64,000 nucleotides of DNA. Source: Arcobacter cloacae (GTDB lineage: Bacteria; Campylobacterota; Campylobacteria; Campylobacterales; Arcobacteraceae). A program made the translations under genes and the position numbers. The notes beneath the pieces were generated by a model. It saw nothing but the letters and a program-made list of their open reading frames with translations. It was not told the origin of the DNA and searched no databases. The stretch spans positions 1,612,001 to 1,676,000 of the forward strand of contig NZ_CP053833.1 of the NCBI RefSeq assembly GCF_013201935.1. The letters run 5' to 3'. Of this stretch, positions 27,082 to 36,105 are shown piece by piece (the stretch's first letter is position 1; each line of letters opens with the position of its first letter).

Positions 27082-27792
27082 TTAAGCAATGTTTGTATAA
27101 ACAGCTTGAACATCATCATCATCTTCAAGTTTTTCTATTAACTTACCAATATCCTCTTGTTGAGCTTCTGTAAATACTTGTGGATTATTAGGAATTCTTT
27201 TTAATTCAGCTTTTGTTAAAGCTATTCCTAACTCTTCAAATTTTTGATTCATATTTCCAAAATCAGTATAATTTGCATAAGCTAGAACTATTCCCTCTTC
27301 TTCTTCGATTTCTTCAAGACCTGCATCAATTAACTCTAATTCTAACTCTTCAAGGTCAATATTTGCTGGTTTTGGAAATTCAAAAATCGCTTTTCTATCA
27401 AAGAAAAACTCTAAAGAACCTGTAGGAACTACTTGTCCACCTGTTTTGTTAAAATACATTTTCACATTTGCAACTGTTCTTGTATTATTATCTGTAGCTG
27501 TTTCTACAAAAACTAAAACTCCATGAGGACCTTTACCTTCAAAATTTACTTCTGAAAAATTAGCAGCATCTTTACCAGTTGCTCTTTTGATTGCTGCATC
27601 AATATTTGCTTTTGGCATATTTTCAGCTTTTGCATTTAAAATAGCTGTTCTAAGAGCCGAATTCATTTCAGGATCTGCAACACCATTTTTAGCTGCCATT
27701 TCAATTGCTTTTGCTAATTTTGGGAAAACTCTAGACATATTTCCCCATCTTTTCATTTTAGCTGCTTTTCTATATTCAAAGGCTCTACCCAT
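27082..27792 (-). CDS. yebC: YebC/PmpR family protein
   Basis: The 236-residue protein starts [16 protein letters not shown], the conserved YebC opening. The ATG at 27792 is preceded by GGAG; longer in-frame starts upstream would add an unrelated leader. Family-typical segments include [32 protein letters not shown] and [15 protein letters not shown]. The family has been described as transcriptional regulators and more recently as ribosome-associated translation factors, so the exact role here is open. It is a single-gene unit. Confidence 0.95.
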   Translation of the reverse strand: MGRAFEYRKAAKMKRWGNMSRVFPKLAKAIEMAAKNGVADPEMNSALRTAILNAKAENMPKANIDAAIKRATGKDAANFSEVNFEGKGPHGVLVFVETATDNNTRTVANVKMYFNKTGGQVVPTGSLEFFFDRKAIFEFPKPANIDLEELELELIDAGLEEIEEEEGIVLAYANYTDFGNMNQKFEELGIALTKAELKRIPNNPQVFTEAQQEDIGKLIEKLEDDDDVQAVYTNIA

Positions 27793-27828
27793 TAATAACT
27801 CCCAGTTAATTTTCAAATTTTTAGTAGG

Positions 27829-27834
27829 ATTATA
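27829..27834 (-). promoter_or_regulatory. -10 box for yebC
   Basis: The minus strand reads GCTATAATCC 37-42 nt upstream of the yebC start. The 113-nt gap to the M23 gene is a divergent promoter region. Confidence 0.5.
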
Positions 27835-27905
27835 GCAATTTTGTAATAACATTTTTATAAATTTTATAATTTTACATAATAATAGACAAATCAAAGGATA
27901 AAAAT

Positions 27906-28760
27906 ATGATTAGAAAAATTTTAATTTTACTAATAATGAGTATTTCATTAAAAGCTTTTTCTATTTCCCATAAAGAGATAAAAAATGCAAATACTGTACT
28001 AATTGAGATTACTCAAAAAGATATAAAAGATGTAAAACTTACTTTTGATAAACAAAATATTGATTTTTTTGAAAATCCATTTAAAAAAGATAGCTTTTAT
28101 GCTTTATTACCTATTTCTTACTATCAAAATTTAGATGAATATAGAATAATTTTGTCATACGTAAAAGGAAGTGAAAAAATATTTAAAGGTTTAAATCTCA
28201 AAATTATAGATGGAAATTATAAAAGTGAAACATTAAATGTACAACCCTCAAAAGTAAAACCAAATAAAGAAAATCAAGAAAGAGTTAAAAGAGAAAATGA
28301 AGAAGCAACTAAGATTTATAATACTTTTACTGCTGAAATTTTCTGGAATGAAGATTTTATTTATCCTTTAAATTCAAAAATAACAAGTGAGTTTGGAACT
28401 AAAAGAGTTTATAACGGTGAATTAAAATCTTATCATGGTGGAACTGATTTTCAAGCAAAAGACAATACACCAATAATTGCTTCTAATTCAGGAATTGTAA
28501 GAATTGCACAAGATAGATTTTATGCTGGAAAATCTATCGTAATAGACCATGGACATGGCGTTTATAGTTGCTATTTCCATCTAAATAGTATGCATTTTAA
28601 AGTTGGTGATTTTGTAAAAAAAGGAGAAGTTATTGGACTTAGTGGAAGTACAGGAAGAATAACTGGACCTCATTTACATTTTGGTATAAGAATTCAAGGA
28701 CTTCAGGTTGATCCATTACAAGCTATTGAAATTCTTAATAACTTAAAGAATAATATTTAA
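27906..28760 (+). CDS. M23-family zinc peptidase (cell-wall endopeptidase)
   Basis: The 284-residue protein begins with a signal peptide (about 1-18). The C-terminal LytM domain (about 150-280) has the zinc ligands in SYHGGTDFQ and GPHLHFG, plus the [12 protein letters not shown] motif. All catalytic residues appear present. It should cut peptide cross-links of peptidoglycan in the periplasm, like the Csd/Pgp M23 enzymes that shape helical Campylobacterota. Which subgroup it belongs to cannot be told by eye. AAAGGAT is the ribosome binding site. Confidence 0.92.
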   Translation: MIRKILILLIMSISLKAFSISHKEIKNANTVLIEITQKDIKDVKLTFDKQNIDFFENPFKKDSFYALLPISYYQNLDEYRIILSYVKGSEKIFKGLNLKIIDGNYKSETLNVQPSKVKPNKENQERVKRENEEATKIYNTFTAEIFWNEDFIYPLNSKITSEFGTKRVYNGELKSYHGGTDFQAKDNTPIIASNSGIVRIAQDRFYAGKSIVIDHGHGVYSCYFHLNSMHFKVGDFVKKGEVIGLSGSTGRITGPHLHFGIRIQGLQVDPLQAIEILNNLKNNI

Positions 28761-28783
28761 AGCGATTTTGCATAAACTTTTTA

Positions 28784-28789
28784 TATAAT
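28784..28789 (+). promoter_or_regulatory. -10 box for the mla-RND operon
   Basis: TATAAT lies 28-33 nt before the TTG start at 28817. A transcript from it would begin around 28796, right before the alternative ATG at 28799, which supports the TTG start. Confidence 0.45.
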
Positions 28790-28816
28790 ATTACTTTTAT
28801 GATAAAGGATTTTAAT

Positions 28817-29557
28817 TTGAAGAAGATAATTTTTGTTTTATTTTTAACAATATTTAGTTTTACAACTCTTTATGCAGAAGATTCTATGGATGATTTTGAT
28901 TTAGAATTTAAAGATAAAACTAATGAGGTTTTCGACCCTTTAAGTGGTTATAATAGATTAATGACTACATTTAATGATAAGCTTTTTGTAAATGTAGTAG
29001 TTCCTGTTGCTAATGGTTATGCTTATGTTGTTCCCCAAACAGCAAGAACAGGAATAGAGAATTTCTTTGAAAATATTAGATTTCCAATTAGATTTGTAAA
29101 TAATTTATTACAGCTCAAATTTGAAAATGCTTCAGAAGAGTTAGGTAGATTTTTGATAAATACTCTTTGGGGTCTTGGAGGATTTATGGATCTAGCAACA
29201 AGCGAATTAAATATGAAAGCTCATAAGGAAGATTTTGGACAAACTTTAGGTTTCTATGGAGTTGGTGAAGGTTTTCACATAGTTTTACCTTTCTTTGGTC
29301 CATCAAATCTAAGAGATACTATAGGATTAACAGCTGATGGTATAGTTTCACCTGTAAACTCAATGGGTGATAACGCATTACATTATAAAATACCTAATAA
29401 TATCCTAGAAACAGCTGGGTTAAAAACTTTTGATGTAATAAACAACACCTCTTTTAATCCATATCAATATGAGACAATTAAAAAAGATGCTTTAGATTTA
29501 TATCCATTTTTAAGAGATATTTATACACAAGCAAGAAAAAGACAAATTCAGGAGTAA
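28817..29557 (+). CDS. mlaA: MlaA/VacJ family phospholipid transport protein
   Basis: The 246-residue protein has the MlaA family pattern: DPLSGYNRLMTTFND, GRFLINTLWGLGGFMD and EDFGQTLGFYGVGEG. In other bacteria MlaA sits in the outer membrane and removes misplaced phospholipids from the outer leaflet. I place the start at the TTG at 28817, where AAAGGA is correctly spaced and a clean signal peptide follows (MKKIIFVLFLTIFSF...LYA); the ATG at 28799 would have almost no leader. No lipobox cysteine is present, unlike the E. coli lipoprotein. It is followed 3 nt later by mlaC. Confidence 0.92.
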   Translation: MKKIIFVLFLTIFSFTTLYAEDSMDDFDLEFKDKTNEVFDPLSGYNRLMTTFNDKLFVNVVVPVANGYAYVVPQTARTGIENFFENIRFPIRFVNNLLQLKFENASEELGRFLINTLWGLGGFMDLATSELNMKAHKEDFGQTLGFYGVGEGFHIVLPFFGPSNLRDTIGLTADGIVSPVNSMGDNALHYKIPNNILETAGLKTFDVINNTSFNPYQYETIKKDALDLYPFLRDIYTQARKRQIQE

Positions 29558-29560
29558 CAA

Positions 29561-30151
29561 ATGATTAAAAAAAATATATTTAAAATCTTAGCTATTTTAG
29601 CTATTTTTTTTACAAATGCAAATGCATTGAAGCAAAATGAAATAAAAGAAGAGATGACAAAAAAAATCAATGATGTTTTATTGGTTTTAGAGAAAAAAGA
29701 TTTAACTACAACTCAAAAAGGTGATGAAATAATCAAAATAATAGATGAAGTATTTGATTATGAATTAATGGCAAGAATTGCTCTTGGAAAAGAGACTTGG
29801 GATAATTTAAGCCTAGAAAAACAAAAAGATTTCACAAAAGTTTTTGAAAATAGATTAAAAAAATCTTATGTTGAAAAACTTGAACTTTATAATGACCAAA
29901 AGGTAAAAATCATAGGTTTAAAACCTCATAATAATACCAGATTACAATTAGAAACTGAGCTTTTAGGAAAAGATGAAATTTATAAAATTAATTATAATTT
30001 TTATAATAAATCTAAAGATGGTGAACAATGGTTAATATATGACGTTGATTTAGTAGGAGTTAGTATTATTCAAACCTACAGACAACAATTTGCAGGTTTA
30101 TTAAAAGAAAAAACATTTGATGAAATGTTAGTTTTATTAGAAAAACAATAA
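29561..30151 (+). CDS. mlaC: MlaC/Ttg2D periplasmic phospholipid-binding protein
   Basis: The 196-residue protein has a signal peptide (cleavage after about residue 22, NANA). The mature domain is of MlaC/Tgt2 type (FDYELMARIALGKETWDNL, QKDFTKVFENRLKKSY, VSIIQTYRQQFAGLL). It carries lipids across the periplasm. Here it lies between mlaA and an RND permease, the same order I recall for Cj1371-Cj1373 in Campylobacter jejuni. No mlaFEDB ABC transporter genes are in the window. Confidence 0.92.
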   Translation: MIKKNIFKILAILAIFFTNANALKQNEIKEEMTKKINDVLLVLEKKDLTTTQKGDEIIKIIDEVFDYELMARIALGKETWDNLSLEKQKDFTKVFENRLKKSYVEKLELYNDQKVKIIGLKPHNNTRLQLETELLGKDEIYKINYNFYNKSKDGEQWLIYDVDLVGVSIIQTYRQQFAGLLKEKTFDEMLVLLEKQ

Positions 30152-30155
30152 TAAA

Positions 30156-32639
30156 ATGATAAAAAAAATATACGATACTTTAATCTTAAAGTATCCTTTA
30201 GCAGTATTATTTGCTGTTTTAGTATTTGTTTCAAGTTTGGGATATTACTCTTCAAAACTTGAAATAGATGCTTCTGCTGAGACTTTACTTTTAGAAGATG
30301 ATAAAGATTTAGCATTTTTTAGAGAGGTAAATAAAACTTATGATAACTCAAATTTTTTGGTTGTTACTTTTTCTCCTAAAGAGGAGTTACTATCAAAAAA
30401 GAGTTTAGAGACTTTAAAAAATATCTCAGATGATTTTTTAAAAGTAAAAAATGTTGAAAGTATAACTTCTATTTTGAATGTTCCTTTACTTCAATCTCCT
30501 ATTCGACCTATTTCTGATTTAGTAGCAGGTGTTGATTCTTTACAAACAAAAGAGTTTGACAAAAATCTTGTAAAAAATGAGTTATTAAACTCTCCTTTGT
30601 ATTCAAACTCTTTAGTAAGTAGTGATTTTAAAACAACAGCTATTATTTTAAATCTTAAAACTGATACAAAATATTTTGAACTTTTAGAAAAGAGAAATGC
30701 CCTACTTTCAAAAGAAAAAAATGACACTATTTCAAAAGAAGAAAAAGATGAACTAAAAAAAACCATAATTGAATTCAAAAATTATAGGGATTATTTAAGA
30801 ATTGAAGAAGCTAAAGAGATAAAACAAATAAGAGAAATAATAAAGAGTTATGAAAATGAAGCCAAAATATTTTTAGGTGGAGTAAATATGATAGCTAGTG
30901 ATATTATTGGCTATGTTAAAAATGATTTAATTATTTATGGAACTTCACTTTTATTGATTTTGATTTTTATTCTTTGGTATATTTTTAGACATATAAGATG
31001 GATAATTTTACCTTTATTTATTTGTTTAATTTCTGTTATTTCAACAGCTGGTGTTTTAGGTTTATTTGCTTGGGAAGTTACAGTTATATCTTCAAATTTT
31101 ATAGCTTTACAGTTAATTATAACCATTTCAATAGTTTTACACTTAATAGTAAGATATAGAGAATTAAATGTAAAATATAAAAACGCAAGTCAATATAAAC
31201 TTATAATCAACACTATTTTATCAAAAATAAATCCTTCATTTTTTGCAATTATCACTACAATTAGTGGTTTTGGTTCATTAGTATTATCAAATATAGAACC
31301 TGTTATAAATCTTGGACTTATGATGAGTACGGGAATTGCAATATCTTTATTTTTAGCTTTTATTACTTTTCCTGCTATTTTGATTTTAATGGATAAAAAA
31401 GATGAACATGAACAAAAAAATATCAGATTCTCTTTTATACAAAAGTGTTCAGATGTAGTAGAACATAAAACAAAAACAATAGTTATTGTAACTACTCTTG
31501 TAATATTATTTTCCCTGTCAGGAGCTTTAAAACTTGTTGTTGAAAATAGTTTTATTAGCTATTTTAAAGAGTCAACAGATATTTATAAAGGAATGAAAGT
31601 AATTGATGAAAATCTAGGAGGAACAACTCCTCTTGATATTATTATTAAATTTAAAAATGAACCAAAAGCTCAAATAGTTCAAACTTCAAATGATGAATTT
31701 GATGATTTTGAAAATGAATTTGCTCAAAGTGCAAATGATGAACAATATTGGTTTAGTCAAGATAAAATGGATACTATTACAGCAATTCATGAGTATTTAG
31801 AAACTATTCCTGAAATTGGAAAAGTTCAATCTTTAGCAACTCTGTTAAAAATTGGAGAATCATTAAATAATGGAAGAAAGCTTGATGGTATAACTCTTGC
31901 TTTACTTTACAATCAAATGCCTTCAAACTATAAATCTTTAATTTTATCTCCATTTATAAATATTGAAAAAAATGAAGCTAGAATAACAATGAGAATTTTA
32001 GATTCAAATCCAGATTTAAGAAGAAATGATTTAATCAGTAAAATAAACAGTGATTTAAAAGAGATTATAAAGAATAAAGAGACTACTTATCAACTATCTA
32101 ATTTAATGATTTTGTACAATAATATGCTTCAATCACTTTTTGATTCACAAATTGCAACATTAGGATTTGTTGTTGTTATTTTATTTATAATGTTTTTAAT
32201 TCTATTTAGGTCAATAAAAGTATCTTTAATAGCTCTGCTTGCAAATATAATCCCAATTTCAGTTATATTTGGTATTATGGGTTGGCTAAATATTCCTTTA
32301 GATATTATGACTATAACTATAGCAGCCATTGCCATAGGAATTGGTGTTGATGATACAATTCACTTTATTCATAGATTTAAAGAGGAGTTTAAAATTGACC
32401 ATAACTATGTAAATGCAATGAGAAGATCTCATCAAACTATTGGTTATGCGATGTATTACACCTCTTTAGTAATAATCATGGGATTTTCTATTTTAGTTCT
32501 ATCTAATCTAATACCAACAATCTATTTTGGATTATTAACAGTTGTTACTATGTTTACTGTACTAATAGCTGATTTATTATTACTTCCAAAATTATTGTTA
32601 ATATTTAAGCCTTATGAAAAATTGAAGGAGAATAAGTAA
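30156..32639 (+). CDS. RND/MMPL-family transporter linked to MlaA-MlaC
   Basis: The 827-residue inner-membrane protein has the RND duplication: one N-terminal membrane segment, a periplasmic loop (about 35-240), a bundle of five or six helices (about 245-405), then a second segment, loop (about 455-640) and bundle (650-820). The AIAIGIGVDDTIHFIHRF motif near 720-737 is typical of MMPL/sterol-sensing-like transporters. Its gene begins 4 nt after mlaC and ends in a one-base overlap (TAATG) with the LOG gene. It probably drives lipid movement between membranes in place of MlaFEDB; that is inference from operon structure. Confidence 0.9.
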   Translation: MIKKIYDTLILKYPLAVLFAVLVFVSSLGYYSSKLEIDASAETLLLEDDKDLAFFREVNKTYDNSNFLVVTFSPKEELLSKKSLETLKNISDDFLKVKNVESITSILNVPLLQSPIRPISDLVAGVDSLQTKEFDKNLVKNELLNSPLYSNSLVSSDFKTTAIILNLKTDTKYFELLEKRNALLSKEKNDTISKEEKDELKKTIIEFKNYRDYLRIEEAKEIKQIREIIKSYENEAKIFLGGVNMIASDIIGYVKNDLIIYGTSLLLILIFILWYIFRHIRWIILPLFICLISVISTAGVLGLFAWEVTVISSNFIALQLIITISIVLHLIVRYRELNVKYKNASQYKLIINTILSKINPSFFAIITTISGFGSLVLSNIEPVINLGLMMSTGIAISLFLAFITFPAILILMDKKDEHEQKNIRFSFIQKCSDVVEHKTKTIVIVTTLVILFSLSGALKLVVENSFISYFKESTDIYKGMKVIDENLGGTTPLDIIIKFKNEPKAQIVQTSNDEFDDFENEFAQSANDEQYWFSQDKMDTITAIHEYLETIPEIGKVQSLATLLKIGESLNNGRKLDGITLALLYNQMPSNYKSLILSPFINIEKNEARITMRILDSNPDLRRNDLISKINSDLKEIIKNKETTYQLSNLMILYNNMLQSLFDSQIATLGFVVVILFIMFLILFRSIKVSLIALLANIIPISVIFGIMGWLNIPLDIMTITIAAIAIGIGVDDTIHFIHRFKEEFKIDHNYVNAMRRSHQTIGYAMYYTSLVIIMGFSILVLSNLIPTIYFGLLTVVTMFTVLIADLLLLPKLLLIFKPYEKLKENK

Positions 32640-33202
32640 TGAATATTGCAATTTATTGTGGTTCTTCATTTGGAAACAATAAAATATATGAAGAATCTAC
32701 AAGATTAGCTGCTCAAAAATTAGCTGCTCAAAAACTAAATATAGTTTATGGTGGTTCTTTACAAGGTTTAATGGGAGTATTCTCAAACGAATCTTTAAAA
32801 TATGGAAACTATGTAACAGGTGTTATTACTTATGATTTAGTTTCAAAAGAGATTGAAAATACTAATATTTCAAAGATTTATAAAGTAGATACTATGAATC
32901 AAAGAAAAGAGAAAATGGAAGAGTTAAGTGATGCATTTATAGCCCTTCCAGGAGGTTATGGAACTTTTGAAGAGGTTTTTGATGTTATCTCTTCTGCTCA
33001 AATTGGTTATCATAAAAAACCAGTAGCTTTTTTCAATGTAAATGGATATTACGATAAATTAATGGAGTTTTTAAAAAACTGTGTAAATGAAGGCTTTATG
33101 AAAAAAGATTATGTTGATATGCTTATTATTTCAGATGATATAGATGAAATAATAAAAAAGATACTAACATACAAAGCACCTAAAGATAAATGGATAAAAT
33201 AA
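32639..33202 (+). CDS. LOG-family nucleoside-monophosphate phosphoribohydrolase
   Basis: The 187-residue Rossmann-like protein begins with IAIYCGSSFG and carries the family motif LPGGYGTFEEVFD at about 101-113, with QRKEKM just before it. LOG (TIGR00730) enzymes release adenine or cytokinin-like bases from nucleoside monophosphates; the physiological role in bacteria is often unclear. Coupling to the RND gene through TAATG is striking but may reflect only operon packing. Its function in lipid transport is not indicated. Confidence 0.9.
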   Translation: MNIAIYCGSSFGNNKIYEESTRLAAQKLAAQKLNIVYGGSLQGLMGVFSNESLKYGNYVTGVITYDLVSKEIENTNISKIYKVDTMNQRKEKMEELSDAFIALPGGYGTFEEVFDVISSAQIGYHKKPVAFFNVNGYYDKLMEFLKNCVNEGFMKKDYVDMLIISDDIDEIIKKILTYKAPKDKWIK

Positions 33203-33266
33203 GAGTTTTTTTATCGTATTTACTTTTTGTTAACTTTGTATTTAATTTAGGTTAATTGATACTTAT

Positions 33267-33272
33267 TATAAT
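33267..33272 (+). promoter_or_regulatory. -10 box of the candidate small RNA
   Basis: TTATAATAC contains a perfect TATAAT in the gap after the LOG gene. Transcription would start near 33279, well upstream of the next coding region (33419) and ahead of a strong terminator at 33355-33384. Confidence 0.5.
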
Positions 33273-33278
33273 ACTTTT

Positions 33279-33384
33279 ATAAGTTCATAAATATACCTTA
33301 ATTTGCGATGTTAAGAGATTTTTTGACTTTATCTCCTCCTTCTATATACAAGTCAAAGGAAGCTTTTTTAAGCTTCCTTTTTTT
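33279..33384 (+). ncRNA. candidate small regulatory RNA, about 105 nt
   Basis: This intergenic stretch has a -10 box in front, a perfect 7-bp stem TTGACTT/AAGTCAA (33323-33329 and 33350-33356) enclosing a 20-nt loop with CTCCTCC, and a rho-independent terminator directly after. No open reading frame with a ribosome binding site is present. A C/U-rich single-stranded loop complementary to Shine-Dalgarno sequences is a known feature of trans-acting RNAs in Helicobacter and Campylobacter (RepG, CJnc190 types). I do not recognise it as a known family. It could instead be an untranslated leader or an attenuated 3' product. Confidence 0.55.
33355..33384 (+). terminator. rho-independent terminator
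   Basis: An 11-bp perfect stem (AAAGGAAGCTT / AAGCTTCCTTT) with a TTTT loop is followed by more T residues. It ends the candidate small RNA and isolates the HAD gene downstream. Confidence 0.85.
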
Positions 33385-33418
33385 ATGCAAATAATATTTC
33401 TAAATAGGAAAAAATTTA

Positions 33419-34054
33419 ATGAAAAAATACATACTTTTTGATAATGATGGTGTTTTAGTCCACACTGAACCTTTATATTTTAAAGCAAACATTATGGCTT
33501 TAAAGGAGCATTTTGACCTCTCTTTAGAGTTTGATGAGTATATGAAAATCATGAGTGAAGGTACAACTGTTTGGCAAAAAGCTATTGATAAAGGTTTTTT
33601 ACAAAAAGATATTATTTATGCAAGAGAAAAAAGAAATGAGTATTATCAAGAGTTTTTAAGAAGTGAAAATATTTTAATACATGGTGTAAAAGATATTTTA
33701 AAAGAGTTATCAAAAAATTATAAAATGGGAATAGTTACCACTTCAAGAAGAGTTGATTTTGAAATTATTCATAAAAATTTAGGAATAGTAGATTTTATGG
33801 ATTTTGTTCTTTGTGAAGAGGATTATGAGTTTGCAAAACCACACCCACAACCATACTTAAAAGGTTTAGAAATATTTGGTGCGAATAAGAATGAAGCCAT
33901 TGTAGTTGAAGATTCAAAGAGGGGTTTAACTTCTGCTTATAAAGCAGGTATTGAGTGTGTAATTGTAAAAAATGAATTTACAATTACACAAGACTTTTCA
34001 CAAGCTACTTATTTTATAGACTCTTTAAAAGAACTAGAAGCCATATTAAATTAG
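33419..34054 (+). CDS. HAD-family phosphatase (beta-phosphoglucomutase-like)
   Basis: The 211-residue protein has HAD motif I as DNDGVLVHTEP (residues 8-18), motif II as VTTSRR near 112, and motif III/IV as the KPHPQPYLKGL and VVEDSKRGLTSA blocks. The cap helices after motif I place it with the beta-phosphoglucomutase/phosphoglycolate phosphatase subgroup. Motif I carries N instead of the more usual F or L after the first aspartate. The substrate is unknown. Its last codons overlap convergently by 4 nt with the TlpA-like gene. Confidence 0.85.
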   Translation: MKKYILFDNDGVLVHTEPLYFKANIMALKEHFDLSLEFDEYMKIMSEGTTVWQKAIDKGFLQKDIIYAREKRNEYYQEFLRSENILIHGVKDILKELSKNYKMGIVTTSRRVDFEIIHKNLGIVDFMDFVLCEEDYEFAKPHPQPYLKGLEIFGANKNEAIVVEDSKRGLTSAYKAGIECVIVKNEFTITQDFSQATYFIDSLKELEAILN

Positions 34055-34623
34055 TTTTCTATAGCTAATTTAATATATTTTTCTAACTCCTCTTTTGAAA
34101 CTTTTCCTATAAATCTATTTATAAATCTTCCATCTTTTGAAAATAAAAACATCTCAGGAACTTTTGTAACATCACCTAACTCTTTTGCTAATCTAAAGTT
34201 TTCTTCTCCCATAGTAATTGGATAATTTATTCCATGTTTTGAAATAAACTCTAAAATTTCCTCTTTTGATTTATCTTTTTCAAATAAAACAGAAACTATT
34301 TCGAAATCATCTTTATATTTATCTTTTAGTTCTATTAAAGTTGGTAATCCTTCAATACAAGGAGGACACCAAGTTGCAAAAATATCAACTAAAACAGCTT
34401 TTTTTCCTTTATATTCATCAAAATCTAAACCTTGAGTTGTACTTCTAAAACTAATAAATTTTTCATCAGTTGTAATTAACATAAAAGATTGAGAAATAAA
34501 CTCCACATTGCTTGCATCATCTTTTGATTTTGCTATAACATTTCCATCTATTGTTGTTTTTGTATCACAACCATTAAATAAAATACCCATAAAAACTAAA
34601 ATAACTAATATATTTTTTCTCAT
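34051..34623 (-). CDS. TlpA/ResA-like thioredoxin-fold lipoprotein
   Basis: The 190-residue protein has a lipobox ILFNGC (C19), so it is probably a membrane-anchored periplasmic protein. The thioredoxin-like domain carries the redox pair ATWCPPC (C86, C89) and a cis-proline region DVTKVPEMFLF. Such proteins reduce disulfides in periplasmic partners, for example in cytochrome maturation. It is the last gene of an operon that starts with DsbB-like and DsbA-like genes, so reducing and oxidising activities are co-expressed. Its start overlaps the stop of the upstream 98-residue gene (ATGA). Confidence 0.9.
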   Translation of the reverse strand: MRKNILVILVFMGILFNGCDTKTTIDGNVIAKSKDDASNVEFISQSFMLITTDEKFISFRSTTQGLDFDEYKGKKAVLVDIFATWCPPCIEGLPTLIELKDKYKDDFEIVSVLFEKDKSKEEILEFISKHGINYPITMGEENFRLAKELGDVTKVPEMFLFSKDGRFINRFIGKVSKEELEKYIKLAIEN

Positions 34624-34916
34624 TTTTCCAACCTTGATAACTCTTGTAATAAATCTTTTGCTTCTTTTTCATCAAAAAAGATATTCATTGATAATTCATA
34701 ATTTACTCTTTTCAGAAATTTAATTTTTTCTACTCTTTGTAAATTAGTATCATTTTTATACTCTTCTAATATAGCTAAAAGCTCAGCTTTATAAGATTCA
34801 ACCAATTCCTCTTTCTTTAAGGCTTTTGGCTTAGAAACACTACTGTTTTTTCTCTTAAAAAATATAAAAACTAAGGTAAATAAAGCACTTAATGTTAAAG
34901 CTAATAGATATTCCAT
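34620..34916 (-). CDS. small membrane-anchored protein of the thiol-redox operon, unknown
   Basis: The 98-residue protein has one N-terminal membrane segment (about 3-20), then a basic KRKNSSVSKPK linker and a charged helical domain ending KDLLQELSRLEK. The segment organisation (anchor, then two or three helices) is vaguely like CcmH/CcmI-type helpers, but no CxxC motif is present, so I do not assign it. It overlaps both neighbours by 1-4 nt, which means tight translational coupling in the redox operon. Confidence 0.7.
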   Translation of the reverse strand: MEYLLALTLSALFTLVFIFFKRKNSSVSKPKALKKEELVESYKAELLAILEEYKNDTNLQRVEKIKFLKRVNYELSMNIFFDEKEAKDLLQELSRLEK

Positions 34917-36097
34917 TATTTACTTCTTGCTATTGCTTTTGCCTCTTTTGCAATTTTTTCAGCATTTCTTGATACTTCTAAAATTTTTGCAACAGTTGCA
35001 TTAAAATCTACTTCATTTTCTAATTTTTCAATTCTTTCTAAAACATTTCTATAATCAATATGTCCTATTATTCTTAAAACTCCTGAAGAGTTTATGATGT
35101 ATTTGATAAGTTTTAAATCTTTCCAATTATAAGTGATTTGTGAATTTATATACTCTTTATAATCATTTACTATTTCTGTTTCATTTTTTACAAAAGCTAA
35201 ATCTAAATCGATATCTTTACTCTTAGCAAAAAAATTAAAATATAAAGTTTGTAAATGATTTTTATCTTTCAAATTTGAAATATAATCATAAACTTTTTGT
35301 TTCTCATCTGTTTTTAAAACATAAGCCAAAATAGCAACTGAAATTTTTTCTCTTTCACTACAAAACACCTCTTCTATTTTCTTATTTAAAGCATAAGATA
35401 AAACTTTTGAAGAGTTTTTATCTAGTTTTTTAATAAATTTAAATAACTCTAAATTAAAAGTAAAACTAAATTTATTTATCTCATTCTCTAAAGGTTTTAA
35501 AATAACTAAAGGATTTGATAAACTATTTGCATAAGAGACTAAAAAGTCTATATTTTCAGCTTCTGTTTGAGTAAATCTAACATTTTTATAATAGTTTTCT
35601 ATCTGCTTTAATAAATTATCTTCCAATAAAGAGATTGATTTTTCTTCATAAAATTTGCTTAATTCTTCAATATTATATTTCTTTGTATTTTTACTTATCA
35701 AAGAAAAATCTGAAGATATTTTTTTATATGCTTCAATTTTTTGTTTTATATCAAAATCTTTAGTTAAAACTAATCCTTTAGTTAAAATATCCTCTTTTGA
35801 AAGATTTAGTTTATTAGCAATTTCAAGACCTCTTTTTGAGATTTCATCTGCTATTTTTGATAATTTTTGCTCAAATTCAGAAAAATTAGAAACCTTTGTA
35901 ATATTTGAAATAAGTTTTGAAAGTTCAGCTTTTTTAAAACTATCCCTAATAAAATATCCTACTATTAATATCACAATCAACAAAAGTAATAATACTGAAT
36001 AAAAACTACTTGAATCTTGTGAATAAACCAAAGCCAAATTATAATTTGATTCCTTTAATAGAGAAAAAAAGTTGCTAATATTTTCTAAAAATGACAT
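34916..36097 (-). CDS. membrane-anchored helical protein of the thiol-redox operon, unknown
   Basis: The 393-residue protein has a hydrophobic segment at about 32-50 and then some 340 residues of mostly alpha-helical, lysine- and glutamate-rich sequence. The C-terminal part (about 355-393) is an alanine/lysine helix likely to be coiled coil. There is a single cysteine in FCSEREK. I do not recognise a family. It lies 8 nt after the DsbA-like gene and overlaps the next gene by one base, so its expression is tied to disulfide enzymes. Confidence 0.7.
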   Translation of the reverse strand: MSFLENISNFFSLLKESNYNLALVYSQDSSSFYSVLLLLLIVILIVGYFIRDSFKKAELSKLISNITKVSNFSEFEQKLSKIADEISKRGLEIANKLNLSKEDILTKGLVLTKDFDIKQKIEAYKKISSDFSLISKNTKKYNIEELSKFYEEKSISLLEDNLLKQIENYYKNVRFTQTEAENIDFLVSYANSLSNPLVILKPLENEINKFSFTFNLELFKFIKKLDKNSSKVLSYALNKKIEEVFCSEREKISVAILAYVLKTDEKQKVYDYISNLKDKNHLQTLYFNFFAKSKDIDLDLAFVKNETEIVNDYKEYINSQITYNWKDLKLIKYIINSSGVLRIIGHIDYRNVLERIEKLENEVDFNATVAKILEVSRNAEKIAKEAKAIARSK

Positions 36098-36105
36098 TTT
36101 TTACC

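Noticed and set aside
33203-33266. Terminator directly after the LOG gene
   Set aside because: There is a short T-run after the stop but no stable stem; the strong terminator is further on at 33355-33384.
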